DNA from: Brienomyrus brachyistius
Lineage: Eukaryota; Chordata; Actinopteri; Osteoglossiformes; Mormyridae
Assembly: GCF_023856365.1 (NCBI RefSeq)
Contig: NC_064542.1
Span: 22,477,838 to 22,541,837, forward strand
Direction: 5' to 3'
Length of the DNA stretch: 64,000 bases
Shown: piece after piece, positions 47,750 to 60,140 of the stretch
How the letters are laid out: each line of letters opens with the position of its first letter
How positions within the stretch are numbered: position 1 is the first letter of the stretch
Position numbers and translations under genes: made by a program
The notes under the pieces: model-generated
What the model was told of the DNA's origin: nothing
The model's input: the letters and a program-made list of their open reading frames with translations, nothing else
Database searches by the model: none

Positions 47750-48718
47750 GGTATGTGAATGGTTAGGCAGGTGGACAGGGATTATAGGAAGAGCTAAATA
47801 GCCATAGAAGTCACCTTAAAACGAGGCTCATCAGCGCCTGGCAACGTCAGTGATGTGCGTCAAGCAAAGGTACAGCCCCCCCCCCATCCTAGGATCCTGA
47901 AAAGGGTGCAAATAAATAGCAAAAATTGCAGCACATACAAACGCTGCAAGCAGCAATGCGATTTGTTCTAATATCAAATTGTTAATGCATTTGTCTAAAT
48001 GAAAAGAGTCTCAGTAATAAATTATGCATGAAATCCTCTTTTATATTCAAGTTTAAGCAGAACTTGTAAAAGTAATTTTACATAATCTCAGGATTTAAAT
48101 GTAAAATGTTACTTTTAGTAAGTGTACTATTGACATTCAGCTCACTCACGTTTCAAATCAGCTTGTAAATAAGCTGAATGACTAATGCCGAGTCCCCTAT
48201 GAGAGGCGAGTCTGAATCGTGAGGCTGGGGAGGCTTTAATTGCTGATGAAGCAAAATGCTTTGCACCCAGCATCAGTACCCCAGGGACGCCGCATCTTAG
48301 GAGACATGCTTTGGAATTTGCCGTGAGATCCGCCTGAATTTCTGGCAGTCAGCACCCTAACATACTACCACGCCCCAGAAAGCAGCCTCAGAGAGCTAAC
48401 CCCATAAGTGAAGCACACTGCTGCCCATTCTCGAGTTGCCCTCTTTAATAGTTTCTTCAGAACTTTTACATGGTGATGAAGGAAGCCCTTTTCATTTCCA
48501 GGGACTGCGACTAGTGCAGAAGGAAGCAAAGTGACATGAAGGGAGGAAGGAATGAGGGGAGGGATGGAGGGAGGCAGGTTGAGTAGCTCTAGGATGGCCG
48601 GGATTTCTCGGCTGCCTTTGATGACTGGAGCACAAGCACTGAGTCCTCATTCCCTTCGGAGACAAATGTGTGTGTGGTCAAGTACATGTACCATTGAAGG
48701 GAAAGAATGCTCACCGAT
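47750..48718. other. Unique sequence
   Basis: No gene or repeat recognised apart from a 10-nt C run at 47876-47885. Confidence 0.3.
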
Positions 48719-49070
48719 GTGATAAAAACCTGTTATTTTGACCTTGTAGGGAACATTTTTTTCAATCCCCACTTTGTGAATCTGATTGTAATAAAAAATC
48801 AACAATGCCGAAGGAGTCATATTCAGTTCGGATGCTTATAGGTAAAAGCTTAGGGCTGGTTAGGGCTTAAGGGTGTCATGGTTAGGATTATGCTTATTCC
48901 CATAGAGATGAATGGATGGTCCCTACAGTGATATGAATACAAACTGTGTGTGTGTGTGTGTGTGTGGGAGGGGGGATTATGTATATATTACATTGTGAGG
49001 ACCAAATATTCCCTCGTCACTATAATGTCATAAAAATCTGCTACCTAGACATTGTGGGGACCATGTTTTG
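48719..49070 (-). repeat. Dispersed GTGGGGAC-type repeat, copies 3a and 3b
   Basis: Two partial minus-strand copies follow one another. One is 48719-48930 (gataaaaacctgttattttg, then ccttgtagggaac, to catagagatgaatgg). The other is 48982-49065 (ttacattgtgaggaccaaat to acattgtggggacc). A (GT)n microsatellite at 48945-48966 separates them. Confidence 0.65.
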
Positions 49071-49104
49071 GGTCTGTCTGCTCAGCCGAGCAGTCACCTC
49101 TCCA

Positions 49105-49292
49105 CTGGGACCTTGAGCAAGGCCTTCAGCACCCATGATGCGTTCCAGGGCCGCTGGACGAATGGGTGACCAAACTCTCAGACCCCAAGCTTGACTCTAA
49201 CCTCCACAGTTCTGTGTTAATATGAGATAACTAACAGATTCCAATGCACCTGTTCTCATACTTGCACAGATGGCTAATAAAGCATCATTTCA
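49105..49292 (+). mobile_element. tRNA-SINE body and tail
   Basis: The body modules ggaccttgagcaaggcc and ctcagaccccaagcttgac are followed by the tail acttgcacagatggctaata and aagcatcatttcat. The tRNA head is not recognisable. Confidence 0.6.
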
Positions 49293-51137
49293 TCACGCGT
49301 GTGGGTCTTCTGCAGCTGGCGTGATTCCTGCTGATCTGTGCTGCTCCCCCCCCAAAGCTTAGTCACGGCCAGACAGTCCCTCTTTATGTGAAACTCCGTG
49401 AGGACACGTGTCCTTGAATACACACGGCAGCACGCGCACCAGGATGTAGGTCAGACCTCAGCGGCGCTCCGAGGAAGCTCTCCGGCGCGATTTTTTTTTA
49501 GGAAATTCCCAAGCCCAAACCTATACTTATGATCTGAGTGAGATTTAATGATGAAACTGGTACATCTCTGATGCTGTTTTTGTTTCTTAAGTACTTTGGG
49601 ACAAATGTTTAGAAGGTGTCCTATTCAGGTGTCCTCGACCTTGTGCTGCCTTCTGCTTGGAATAGGCTTAAGGCCCAGCCCTCTGCTGGGTAAGTGGGAA
49701 AGAAGATGGATGGATAGCTGGATGTTTAAAAGGCGCTATATAACGCAACAGACCAAACACAGACTCCTAACGGAGGGCGTCGGTGCGGCAGAGTAACACT
49801 CCGCATTACGCTCTGAGCTGTACACCTCCCCTATTTATGGAAATCTCTGCCCCGTTATTTATCGTCAGCTTTACAGCCCCGTCTACTGTAATTTAATGCC
49901 ATTCTGAAATGATGCAAACGGGCTGTAATGAACAAACGGATTATCTCTCCTCATTACGTTTTCCGGGACAAAGCGGCAGAATTTCGCCAAGAAATGAGAG
50001 CGGTACGCAGTGTAAATAATCTACCACAATGCGACGCAGCAGCACAATTCAATCTTTAAAATAAGTATTAATGTGTCACTCATTACTTTGCCTTATAATG
50101 GTGTTACTTAGGATAATCACCCAGTCACACAGAAAATTCAAAATATTAAACTATTTTGCATATCTTATAATTCATCATTTAATGGCCTCAAAGTATCGAT
50201 TAAGCCCCGGAAAAACACTTCTGAAAAGTAAATAATGAGATCGGAATGAAGAGTGTGCTTGTGAACAAATCCCTACTCTGTAATAGAAGTGGGTCGCTTT
50301 TGATAATAATTTATTAGAACCGCAAAACAGAATGAATTGAAGTTTTTGAAATGAATATACAGTAGCTATGCCGTAAAGTGCCTGGAAGAGTGTAACTACT
50401 ACAGGGTCTGTGCTTGACAGGAATAAACAGAATTCATACAGTTCTTCATCAAATCTTCGCGCAAACAAATTTTCTGGCAGTGTCTCGCTTAAGAACGCCT
50501 CCGCCGTTTTGTGTACGTTGTGTTATGTGTGTTTTTTTTCCTGACAAGATAATGGAATTCAAGTTAAAATTAATACTTGTTGCCCATCCACCAGGTCCCT
50601 TGGGGGAGGCGGGTGTTCATTCCAGTTCTGCTCACACAGCTTGGTCTCGACTGGGACCCCTAGACCCATGGGGAGGCTCCAGCCTACCTGAAATTCCGAA
50701 GCATTGATGGATAAAGTGGGCTGAGATTAATGGAGCACAAGGTGTGTTTCAATGCCACTCCTGATGTCATTGTGCCATGCTGACGCGCCACAGTCTTCCA
50801 CTACAGATGCGAAATGACATGGGATGCTGAACTTCATAAACGGGCATAATTACAGAATTCATCAAAAATGCATGCGATGCCTCCTCTTTCCAGATAAACA
50901 TGCAATGAAGCAACCCTTTGCTGGACAGAAATGCTCAGTAGTGATAATGTAATATTCCCCCTGAAGTGGAGCATCGCCTACATTTCACCTCATATTTGCA
51001 TTTTATTTCTTTAGCAGACACATTTATCCAAAGTTAAGTAGATTTTTGTTTTTCTTTTTTTTTTTAAAAGCAGGGACAGACAATCCTTGGGGGAACTGCG
51101 GGGTAAAGGGCCTGTTATTCGGATTCATGCCATCGCT
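49293..51137. other. Mostly unique sequence with small repeat pieces
   Basis: A SINE-like 3' piece with an agatggatggatag tail lies at 49628-49723. The block 49800-50060 is repeat-free, high-complexity sequence that could be conserved non-coding DNA. A SINE tail fragment (tttagcagacacatttatcc) lies at 51000-51040. Confidence 0.35.
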
Positions 51138-51441
51138 GATCCGCACAGTCACTGATCTGCACAGCTTCACCCTGATCCGCACAGTCACTGATCCGCACAG
51201 TCTCACCCTCATCCACACCGTCACTGATCCGCACAGCCTCACTCTGATCCGCACAGTCACTGATCCACACAGCCTCACCCTGATCCACACTGTCACTGAT
51301 CCGCACAGCCTCACCCTGATCCACACTGTCACTGATCCGCACAGCTTCACCCTGATCCACACTGTCACTGATCCGCACAGCCTCACCCTGATCCACACTG
51401 TCACTGATCCTCACAGCCTCACCCTGATCTGCACTGTCACT
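51138..51441. repeat. 36-bp minisatellite, eight units plus a partial
   Basis: Units start at 51138, 51174, 51210, 51246, 51282, 51318, 51354 and 51390, with a 16-bp partial unit from 51426. Each is built from two related halves of 16 and 20 bp (gatccacactgtcact and gatccgcacagcctcaccct). The period is a multiple of three, so frames stay open on both strands: plus 51046-51453, minus 51024-51404 and 51115-51468. The encoded 12-residue repeats (for example RISDSVDQGEAV) match no known domain. Confidence 0.95.
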
Positions 51442-51996
51442 GCACTCCCATGAGTCAAACGACCTCACATGTATAACAAAGCTGGGTTCTGGTACGTTTA
51501 GATTTAATTTCCAACGTCACATTTTGCCATCCTCCCCTCATGTGCTGGGTGAAGTAATGAACTCCATATCAGTGAGATCGATGCCTTGTTATGACAGTAC
51601 TTTTTTAATTAGAATGTAACACATGCCTGCCTAATCTGCACCGAATCTCGCTATTTCATTACAGTTTGGCCTTTGTATCCTTTTTTATCAGAGATGAATC
51701 GTGTCTTCTTCCAGTTTTGTAATTATTCCTCAGACTGGCTTGTTTTGTTTATGCATTTCCATCTGCTGTCAACGTGTTTGAAGCATCCTGTCTCAGACTT
51801 GTGCTCTCGTCAAATCGCTATAAGCAAGGGGGGGAGGGGAAGCAACCTATTTTAAATGTGGCCAAAGACAGTTTTGGGGCACCGAATTTAATCAGCGAAG
51901 TGTTATATTTTACACTGTTATAGCAGGAGGCTAATTGTGATGCAACCTCTCATTTCACTAAGGAGAACTAGACTGATTCCTCAAGGACCCCGCCTG
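51442..51996. other. Unique sequence, nothing recognised
   Basis: No supported element or exon. Confidence 0.3.
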
Positions 51997-52019
51997 CCCC
52001 CCCCCCCCCCCCCCCCCCC
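51997..52019. repeat. Poly-C tract (23 nt)
   Basis: The longest homopolymer C run in the window. Confidence 0.95.
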
Positions 52020-53199
52020 AATGGGCGACAGGTGTGTTGCGTGGAGAAGAGCCGGCTCAGAGAAAGGCCTGGTAAATGGTATTTTCTGCACTCTGACATT
52101 TCATCACACCACGGGGTTGACAGAAATGTAGGCAATGATTGAATTATCAAGAAGTCAATTTAAAGCTTCTGTGAAGGTCTGTGCGAAGTGGTTGGCGAAT
52201 TTGCATTTGATTGATGCAGAGTAGGGGGAAAATGAAAGACAATGGAAAAAGTTAAATATGATGACACCAATTGAATGTTGAATACTCTGATTATGAATCT
52301 AGAGCAAATGATTCTAAGCTTTAAAAATAAGTAAATAAAATTCTAAGACATGGTAAAACACCGAAGTGAGTGAGAAATGATTCCGAGCTGAAATGGCTCT
52401 GATGTTTTTCCGATCCATTCGAGAGACAATCAAACGGTGCTGAGTCCACAGTAATAAGAAACAAGCCCCTTTGTGAGGTTTTTATTTTCCCTGGCTCTTA
52501 ATTTTACAAGCTGGATTTGGGGAGTCAGCGCTGGCAGCGAGATAAGTACCGTTAAGTAGAGGTGCTGGTCGGCGAGGATCCAGATGACGGCCTGTCAGCG
52601 CTGGCCCGGGCGTTACGCAAACATTTTCTGAGTTACTGTGGGGAAGGAGGGTGGGGGGGGGGGGTGGTGGTGGTGCAGCACAGCATCTCTGCTGCATGGG
52701 GAAGCTCGTTGTGAAATCCAATTACTGTCAAATCCATAGTCAAAATCAAGTCAGTGCAGGTGCATTCATTAGCATCGGATGGGAGATCTTGCTGCTTGTG
52801 GCTCCCAGCAGCTTCGCTCGATCAACCCAAGATGGAGTCAAATTTAGTGGGACAGTGACACGTGGCATCCTAGACCTCCGGCCCTGAAGGGGGAGTCCAA
52901 CTCGCCGAAGGGTGACGATTGAGTAGGTGTCTTTTCACACGATCCTGTTTATATGTAATGATTTTACAGCGAATAAATGCAGGTCCTTTTTCGCTAAGAA
53001 TATTCTATTTTGTATGAGTGTTACTTACTCTGGATGTGAGGCATGATTCAAATTCATCTCTGTGGAAAAGCCACTCTGGGATGCTGGAGCGATGCCTTAA
53101 TTTATTTTTTATAAACTTGCCTAGCCTGCAGTGTGGAAGCGAGCTTGAGAGTTATATGGGCGATTCTATAGCCGTCAGCCTAACAAATCAGCGTGACTA
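52020..53199. other. Unique sequence
   Basis: A 12-nt G run lies at 52653-52664. No gene or repeat family recognised. Confidence 0.3.
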
Positions 53200-53620
53200 A
53201 TTGCGGTCAGCAGATTAGTTATGATGGACATGGCCTCCCACTGCGTTTCTTCCATCTGACATAAAGTTGAGGCGCACATTTTACTGGCCTTCCTCTAAAT
53301 TATGATCATAGCACATTATTAATTAATTTTTAGTGTCGCATTAAACTGGGTCACCTTTTTATTGCTTGGCAAATCCAGCGATTTTATCAAACGAAATTGT
53401 TTACTTTTTCACTTGTCTATCCTTCTCCTTGTTGGTCACACCTCACAGAGGACGATTAAAGGTGATTTCACATCCACAGCCGCCTTATATAATCTAACAC
53501 CTTGTCATATTTTTATGCGCCTCCACAAAATGACTTTAAATAACAGCTGGCAGGTAGTAATTAATGTACAGCCGTCACCTAAACATCAAAGAGCTTTCTG
53601 GAGACAGGGCGGAGAAATGA
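53200..53620. other. High-complexity block, possible conserved non-coding element
   Basis: About 420 bp free of repeats and microsatellites. It is dense in homeodomain-type cores (ttattaattaattt near 53319, gtagtaattaatg near 53554), with an E-box cagctg near 53545. There is no credible coding frame or splice context. This is the look of a vertebrate developmental enhancer, but conservation was not tested. Confidence 0.3.
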
Positions 53621-55594
53621 CATCAAAAGCACATCCTTTCGAAGATGCTCCGCTCCTCGAAGGTGTCCAGCCGATTACCTTGAAAATGGAAACATGCTGC
53701 CAGCCCATTGTCTCTGAATAGTACCCTTGTCAGAAGATCTTCTTCCTTGGTGGTGCCTAGTTAATGGATGGGTTTTGATTAATTATCTTTGTGTTAATTT
53801 TCTACACACTTTTATTTTGGAGAGGGTTGCATAGACAACTTGCTAATCGGGCCAACAAAACCTCACCTTGCCAAGGTCATGGACCCTGTCTGATTCTGAA
53901 AGATCTCCAGGTGTTCCCAAGCCAGCTGGGAGATCTCGGGAGTTTCACAACACCAAGAACACAAAGATTGTACTTGTGGTTTTGGCAAGACCGGTCTTGC
54001 TAACTTACCTCTTGGGGCACAGTGAGTTGTGGGATTGGTCTCACTTGGCAAGGATGCAACTGATGTATCCTTGCATGTGGGGGGGGGGGGGGGGAGAGAA
54101 AGATCGAGATCCGGAGATTTTTACAGTCCTCTATACTTCTTTTCTTGAATATTGGAACTGGTCTTCGGCAGTGGCAGATGATGTAAAACGGGTAGACAAG
54201 AACAAAAGTACGAGCAAGGACACATATTCAGAAACACCCTCGGTTCCTCCTGTGTGTTCCAGCTGAATTGGTCTAGACAAGCCCTCTAATGAGCTGGCCA
54301 GGTGGCATCCTTGGGAGATGCCCAAACTGCCTCATCCACTTCAATTTGAGATTCCTCCTTATCTCTCAATAACGCAGTGAGGATGAGTTCAGCAGTTCTG
54401 CAGAGGAACCTCATTTTATCCATTTGGATTCAGGTCCTTGTTTTTTTTAATTCATTACCCTCAACTCATGACCGTAGGTGAGGTTCAGGATGTATATCTT
54501 CAAAGGTGTGTCAGTAACCTCAGTGTTGGCTTGCCATTAATTGCTTAATTCCATTCAGATCCAGTGCATTAGGCATGTTTGTCATCCTACTAGAATATGT
54601 TGATGTGTTAATCCTTAGTATTTTATGGAGTGTCACTTAACTACAAGCTGAATGTTGACACTCTAAGCCTCGTGTCAGCTCAGCTGCGTGGGAAGTGACT
54701 TCACTACTTGGTAAAATATCGTTTAGATTAACATTTTTACCTTTACTTCTTCTGCGAAGCTTTTAATCAATATCTTCCACCTTTATTAATGCACATGAAC
54801 TTATTAAAAAGAAATCATTTTGTATGTTGTACCTGTAGCATTTCTTCGTGCAAAGATCACAGTCGCTTTTCTGTGAGACGTCAGAAAATTGCCGCTCTGA
54901 GACGTGCGGATAGGTGTAGTGGATTTGCGTCTGCCTTGTTTTGATCTGAGCTCGTAATGGTTGCAAAAACACCCTTGATGTCAAATGAAGGGAAAAATGT
55001 CAGAGGGAACTAACGGGTGGGTGTTTTATGACTAAAACTGAACTTCTGCAGCAGTGGAGGCACGGATATGTAATACAATGGGACCTGCCTTTTTTGAGAT
55101 TACTCTGCAGTCAAATAAACCCTGGGAAGTCAATAATTACCTATTTACACCGTGCCTTCTCTCAGAGAGGAGAGAAAGCATTTGCAGAGCAGACTCTTAA
55201 GCAGATGTTGACTCCTCTCTTTCGCTGCATGTCTGTCAGCGGGCCTGTCGACGTGTATGCTTGGATGAACCAACACAACGGCCCCGGAAAGCTGGAATTA
55301 AAGCTTTCTTTGCTGACACTCAATAGGCCGGGCAGGCCCTTTCACTTCCTTAATTCCCGTGACGTTAAGAGCACGTCTCCAGTTACCCAGCTTGGTTTTC
55401 CATATTCCGGCTTTACATACCGAACTGGTATGAAGCATAAATTCACCGGGGAGAGGGTGAAGGGTCCACGGTGACCCTTTAGCAAGCGTTCGAGGAGAAA
55501 ACTTTAACCACATCAGTGATTCGGCACACAGCTTTCTGACTGTCGTTCAGCTCCAGCTATCCACAGAAACAGGAATGTGAGAGAAGAAATTTAG
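53621..55594. other. Unique sequence
   Basis: A 16-nt G run lies at 54079-54094. A 148-codon frame at 55028-55474 covers a repeat-free block (about 55080-55420) but has no recognised domain. Confidence 0.3.
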
Positions 55595-55740
55595 ATTTTA
55601 TATATTTACAAGGCACTGCACATTTTTGAGAAACCAGGGTCAGGCAGTGCCTAGATCAGTTGACGGTTAAGGGTCTTGCTCGGGCACCCATCGGTGAAAT
55701 GACCCTGGGATTTAAACCGATGACCTTCCCATCACATTCC
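55595..55740 (-). mobile_element. tRNA-SINE, degraded
   Basis: The complement carries a B-box-like ggtttaaatccc near 55710 and the body module cttgctcgggcacc. The tail has lost most of its landmarks. Confidence 0.5.
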
Positions 55741-55983
55741 GTTTGGAAGAATGACATCGCATCCTCCTCCTGGGAGGGTGTCCTTGCACGGCAGTAGAAT
55801 GAGGTCTCAAGGGTCCATTCAAACAGATAATGTATATAGAAGATGTAGGATAAGTACAGTACAAGGAGGCCGCCTGTCCCCACATGCAGAGCTAAAGACG
55901 TCGCTCTGCGTAACACCGAATTGCCTCTGGTTAAAGACTCATCAGCACAATCGATGGCTCTCTTCATGGTCTGCTGAGTTGTG

Positions 55984-55997
55984 CCAGTAGATGGCAC
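55984..55997 (+). promoter_or_regulatory. CTCF-like site
   Basis: ccagtagatggcac fits the core of the vertebrate CTCF consensus (CCAGYAGRKGGCAC-type). A single motif match is weak evidence of occupancy. Confidence 0.4.
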
Positions 55998-56036
55998 CAT
56001 TTGCAGCATCTCTGTTGATTGAAGGCACTATTACAT

Positions 56037-56316
56037 CCATCCATCCATCCATTTTCAAACCGGTTATCCTACTGGGTCGCGGGGGGTCCGGAGCCTATCC
56101 CGGAAGCAATGGGCACGAGGCAGGGAACAACCCAGGATGGGGGGCCAGCCCATCACAGGGCACACTCACACACCATTCACTCACACATGCACACCTACGG
56201 GCAATTTAGTAACTCCAATTAGCCTCAGCATGTCTTTGGACTGTGGGGGGAAACCGGAGTACCCGGAGGAAACCCCACGATGGCATGGGGAGAACATGCA
56301 AACTCTACACACGTAA
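56037..56316 (-). mobile_element. V-SINE, 5'-truncated, with 11-bp target duplication
   Basis: From the (GGAT)n tail at 56037 the copy runs through the body and conserved core and stops before the tRNA head. cactattacat is identical at 56026-56036 and 56317-56327, so the truncation happened at insertion and not by later deletion. Confidence 0.9.
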
Positions 56317-56327
56317 CACTATTACAT

Positions 56328-59300
56328 TCTGGCAATATTAATCACTTCCTGTAGCTCTTACATTCCACACGGGTCCCTTTACCTCCCCCCAGCCCCCCCA
56401 GCTAATCTACCTTTGATTGTCCTCCACCTTTATGGTTTTGTTTGGAGGGGGAAATAGAGTAACAAATAAATACGACTTACAGGGACACCGTGACGCAGCC
56501 ACAACACACAGGTGACTTTTATGGCCGATAAAGCCGTCTGCCATGTTTGCTTTTCAATTGTTCATTTCGCTTTTAAAAATAAAGAGCAGAGAAGATGATT
56601 TAAGAGACCATGTGCATTTCAGATGTACCTAAGCTGCTTCCCTGCCCCTCCTCCATGAAGACTGGAAGCTTGACCTCTGAGGGCTCCCTGTCTCCAGCAT
56701 TGTCTTGCACTTGGGAGGGCGGGGTGTGGGTACTCCACCGACCCTGGGAACTGGAGCTGAAGGTTCTGCAATCATCTCGAAGCTTAACCCCCCCCCCCCC
56801 CCCCTCCCACTTGACAAGGGTCCGGTCTCGGTGGCCCAGTCTGCTTCTCCATGCTCAAGAACATCCGAGAGGCTCTTCTCAGGCCCATGAGAATCTTCTT
56901 GCGATCTTTCCTATTTTTCTTCGCACGGTTGCCTGGACTCCGCAGCGGTGATGCCTGAATGTGAGTTACACGAGTGGCAGAATACTGGCATGTTCTGGGG
57001 AGCCCCGATAAAAGGTCCATTGATTGGTCGTCCCTCCCCCGGGGGCCTTTTTGAGGAGCTAGCTAGGCGGCCCTCGCGTGAAAGCTGCCTTTGTCCGCAG
57101 ATGGTAGTCAATGCCGGCCTGTGAGTCCGCATTGGCTTGGTTGTTTACCCCCCGGCACAAAGGCCATCGACAGGATCCCAAAGCGGCCACCCTTAGCGAA
57201 TGCTGGACGGCTTTATTGTTCCGCTCCGTACGTGGAGGTGATAAACGGATGGCAGCGGACGTGCCAATGCCTGATAACTCTATATTCCTTATTCGTGCCA
57301 CTTGCTGTAATCTCTCGCTCTCAGATCATGGTAAATAACCCCAAGGCCATCGCACATTTTCTCTTCTTTGTCCTCCTTCCCTCCCAGCATTCCCCTCCAA
57401 CGCCCGACCGTGGCTGCGATTAGTGGGAGGAGGAAGTCGCCGTACTTTTGTTTTTGCTGCACCGTTGAAGCGTTTGTCGCCTGGTTAAAAAGAATCTCAC
57501 CGTAAAGTGCTAAATCAATAGGCTAATTCATCGTCCTGGCTGATTCCCTCGCCTCAACATGGGTCAGGGCTCACAGTCTGCTGGTTATCACACGTCTGTC
57601 GCTACTAAACTTTTCTTTTTAATTGAACTTTCTCCCCTGTCAATGCTGAATAAGTCGCATGAAGGATTAAAGTCGCCTGTCCCCACGTCTCTGGCAAAGC
57701 CTCCTGTCTCCTCGCTATGTCAGGCCCCGGAAAATGAGCTGCCCGCTTGGGCTCCTGAATAGACGCCTATACAGCAGGCCCCGTCGGCGGGCGCTCGCTT
57801 GGCCGCCCCTCTCGACACATGACGCCATGTGCTGGGTTATGCCCGAGGGGGGGCACCGTCATGTGCCAAAGTGGCCACTTGAAGGATTAACGGTGACGTG
57901 GCACGTCCTTGACCTCCCACGACGACCGCGAAAGTCAGATCATGCCTGAGGGGGGGGATGGATTATCAAGCCCCCTCTGGCTGACAGCCGACATCATCAA
58001 CGTCATTTATTTATTTGCTTAGTGGCCATTTGTATCCTAAGCAGCTCGCATCCAGAGTGGAGGCTCAAGTCGCACCCGCCGGACCATGTCATTAGGTTCT
58101 AAATGGATTTTTGGGCAGATTAAGTGGGTTTTTTGACCCAAAACCAGTCCATCTTCTACCACAGTAATGCAGACCCCCCAAAAAAAACCCTTTGGAAATT
58201 CTCCTGGAATGCTAATGAGAAGGGAGCATGTTTTTTTTCCCCAGGACCAAAAGCGTGTAACGCTCTTTCGACGCTCTCGGTGTGTGAATGAGGTCCACGT
58301 GCCAGCTTCTTAGTTCGAGACCCTTGACCAGGTGATTTTCTCGTGCTTATTTGTGCTGGGAGGCAGCCGTTTGCACTACATTGTAAATGCATTAAAGCTG
58401 CCAGAGATAAACAGAGGAGCGGGCTGCAATTTCAGTAGCGATATTTAATCTGAGCACCCAGACCGATTATTGGGGTTTTCCCGACGTGGGTCTACAGACT
58501 GCCAGACTACTAATGTACCCAGGCTTTGTTTCATTGTGTGTCAGCTTTCAATTTGAGCTTTGATATAAAATCAGCTTACAGTCTACACACACACACACAG
58601 AGACACAAAAACACACGCACACACACCAGCATGCTGAGTTTGTGCTGAAATGCTTTGGCTTTGATGTGTTTGGCTCCACAGAATAATTTGAAACTGAAAA
58701 TGTACGTTTGATCATGTGCTGGAATCCTGTTCAAGTGAATATTCCCAGCACCTGCCATTCATTCACCCATCCGATTTTTTTTATTCATTTCAGTCATCCT
58801 TAGTCTCCCCCTCCCCACTACCTTGTTACGCCCCTCTTGTCAACTTATTTCCATCTCATCATGAACGTCCTGAACGTTAATCAGCTGTCAGGCCTGCGAA
58901 CTGGTGAAGTGATACTCTTCTGTTGTCCTTAATTAGAAGCACAGAAGCCATCTGTAAAGGTTTAGGCAGCCTAACCTCTCTAAGCACTGACGTGATATAT
59001 ATGAATGTCTGGCTTCATATTATACTGAGATATTTATATTTGAACAGCCCGGCCTTGTGTATCGTGTCCAGGAGGCTCCCCAGCCCCAGCCCTGTCCAAC
59101 ACCCATAAGAGGGGAGAAAGGGAGAAAATTAAAGGGACACAGGCACTGGGGTGGGGGAAGGGGCAGTGTCTGAGAGTGGATAATGGTAGCTGGCAATCTA
59201 GGCCCCCTGCAACCCTAACCAGTTAGAAGAGGAATTGATGGCTGAATGAATGGATGTATGTATGGATGGATGGATGGATTTCTGCATGGCTTCTGCTCAG

Positions 59301-59539
59301 TACATCCAGGGTTGTACTGGTGTTTTATGCTGGTCGATCAGAGTTACAGGGGTTCTGGAGTCGCAGTGAGCCAGGCGGGCTCTGTAAATACAGTATCCAC
59401 TTAGGCTCAGTGGGAGCTGAGGTGGAGTGGCGAGAAGGAAGGAGGTGCACCTGCTTACCTCACAAAATATTACTCAAGGTTGCATCCGGAGGACACTTGT
59501 GTACATGTAGCCTTTTAAAGACCGTAGGGATGGCCTCCG
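56328..59539. other. Unique sequence with scattered simple repeats
   Basis: A 17-nt C run lies at 56788-56804 and an (AC)n run near 58588-58626. The block 57060-57430 is repeat-free and CpG-containing and could be conserved non-coding DNA. Near 59200-59280 there is a SINE-like (GGAT)n end. No gene recognised. Confidence 0.3.
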
Positions 59540-59554
59540 GCCACTAGAGGGTGC
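59540..59554 (+). promoter_or_regulatory. CTCF-like site
   Basis: ccactagagggtgc agrees with the CTCF core CCACYAGRGGGYGC at nearly every position. It has the same orientation as the candidate site at 55984. Confidence 0.45.
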
Positions 59555-59829
59555 AAGTGTGCCGCCAGGAAGCACATGCAAGTCAAGATGTTGAAAGCAA
59601 ATAATAGAAAGTAGGTCAATTTACTGGAGGCTGGAGAAGTTTGGTGACACCTAAATTAAGTTCGTCCCCAACTGCTTCTAAGTAGGTAGAGGCTGAGGTG
59701 TCGCCTGAAAGGACGAGTCGACCCCGTTACAGGAAAAACAGACTTTGGTGAAGCTGCAGATGTTGTTTCTAAGTCATGTGCCATCTCTACAGTGGCCTGG
59801 AAGAATTTGGGGAAAAAAGAAGCATCTTT

Positions 59830-60140
59830 GTCATTAGACAGTCTCGTGAACAGGCCACACCGCCGCCAGCAGCGGCGCTTATCGCGTGTCATTAACGCTC
59901 TCCCGTGTGGGCGGCGGTTCACGTCCCAACCTGCCCATTAACCTCTTTCATTTTTGGGAACTAAATGAAGGCGCTCAAGTGGGACGGGGGACGAGTTTGC
60001 GGGTGACGCTTTGATTAAAAATTAAGAGCAGACCGGGGACGGGGTTATCTCCATGCAACGTTGAGCAATACGAAGGCGGCGCGCGCGGTAATTGCTGTCC
60101 GTCCATAGCAAGCGTCTGCAGCGGTATCAATCGAAGCGCT
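59830..60140. other. CpG-enriched repeat-free block
   Basis: This block has many CpG dinucleotides for the window (for example ggcggcgcgcgcggtaattg) and motifs such as tttgattaaaaattaa. It could be an enhancer or a small CpG island. No transcript signal or coding frame is visible. Confidence 0.3.

Noticed and set aside
51138..51441. CRISPR-like array
   Set aside because: Units are contiguous 36-bp tandem repeats without unique spacers, in a vertebrate genome.
55028..55474. 148-codon plus-strand frame
   Set aside because: No recognised domain; the block looks more like non-coding high-complexity DNA.
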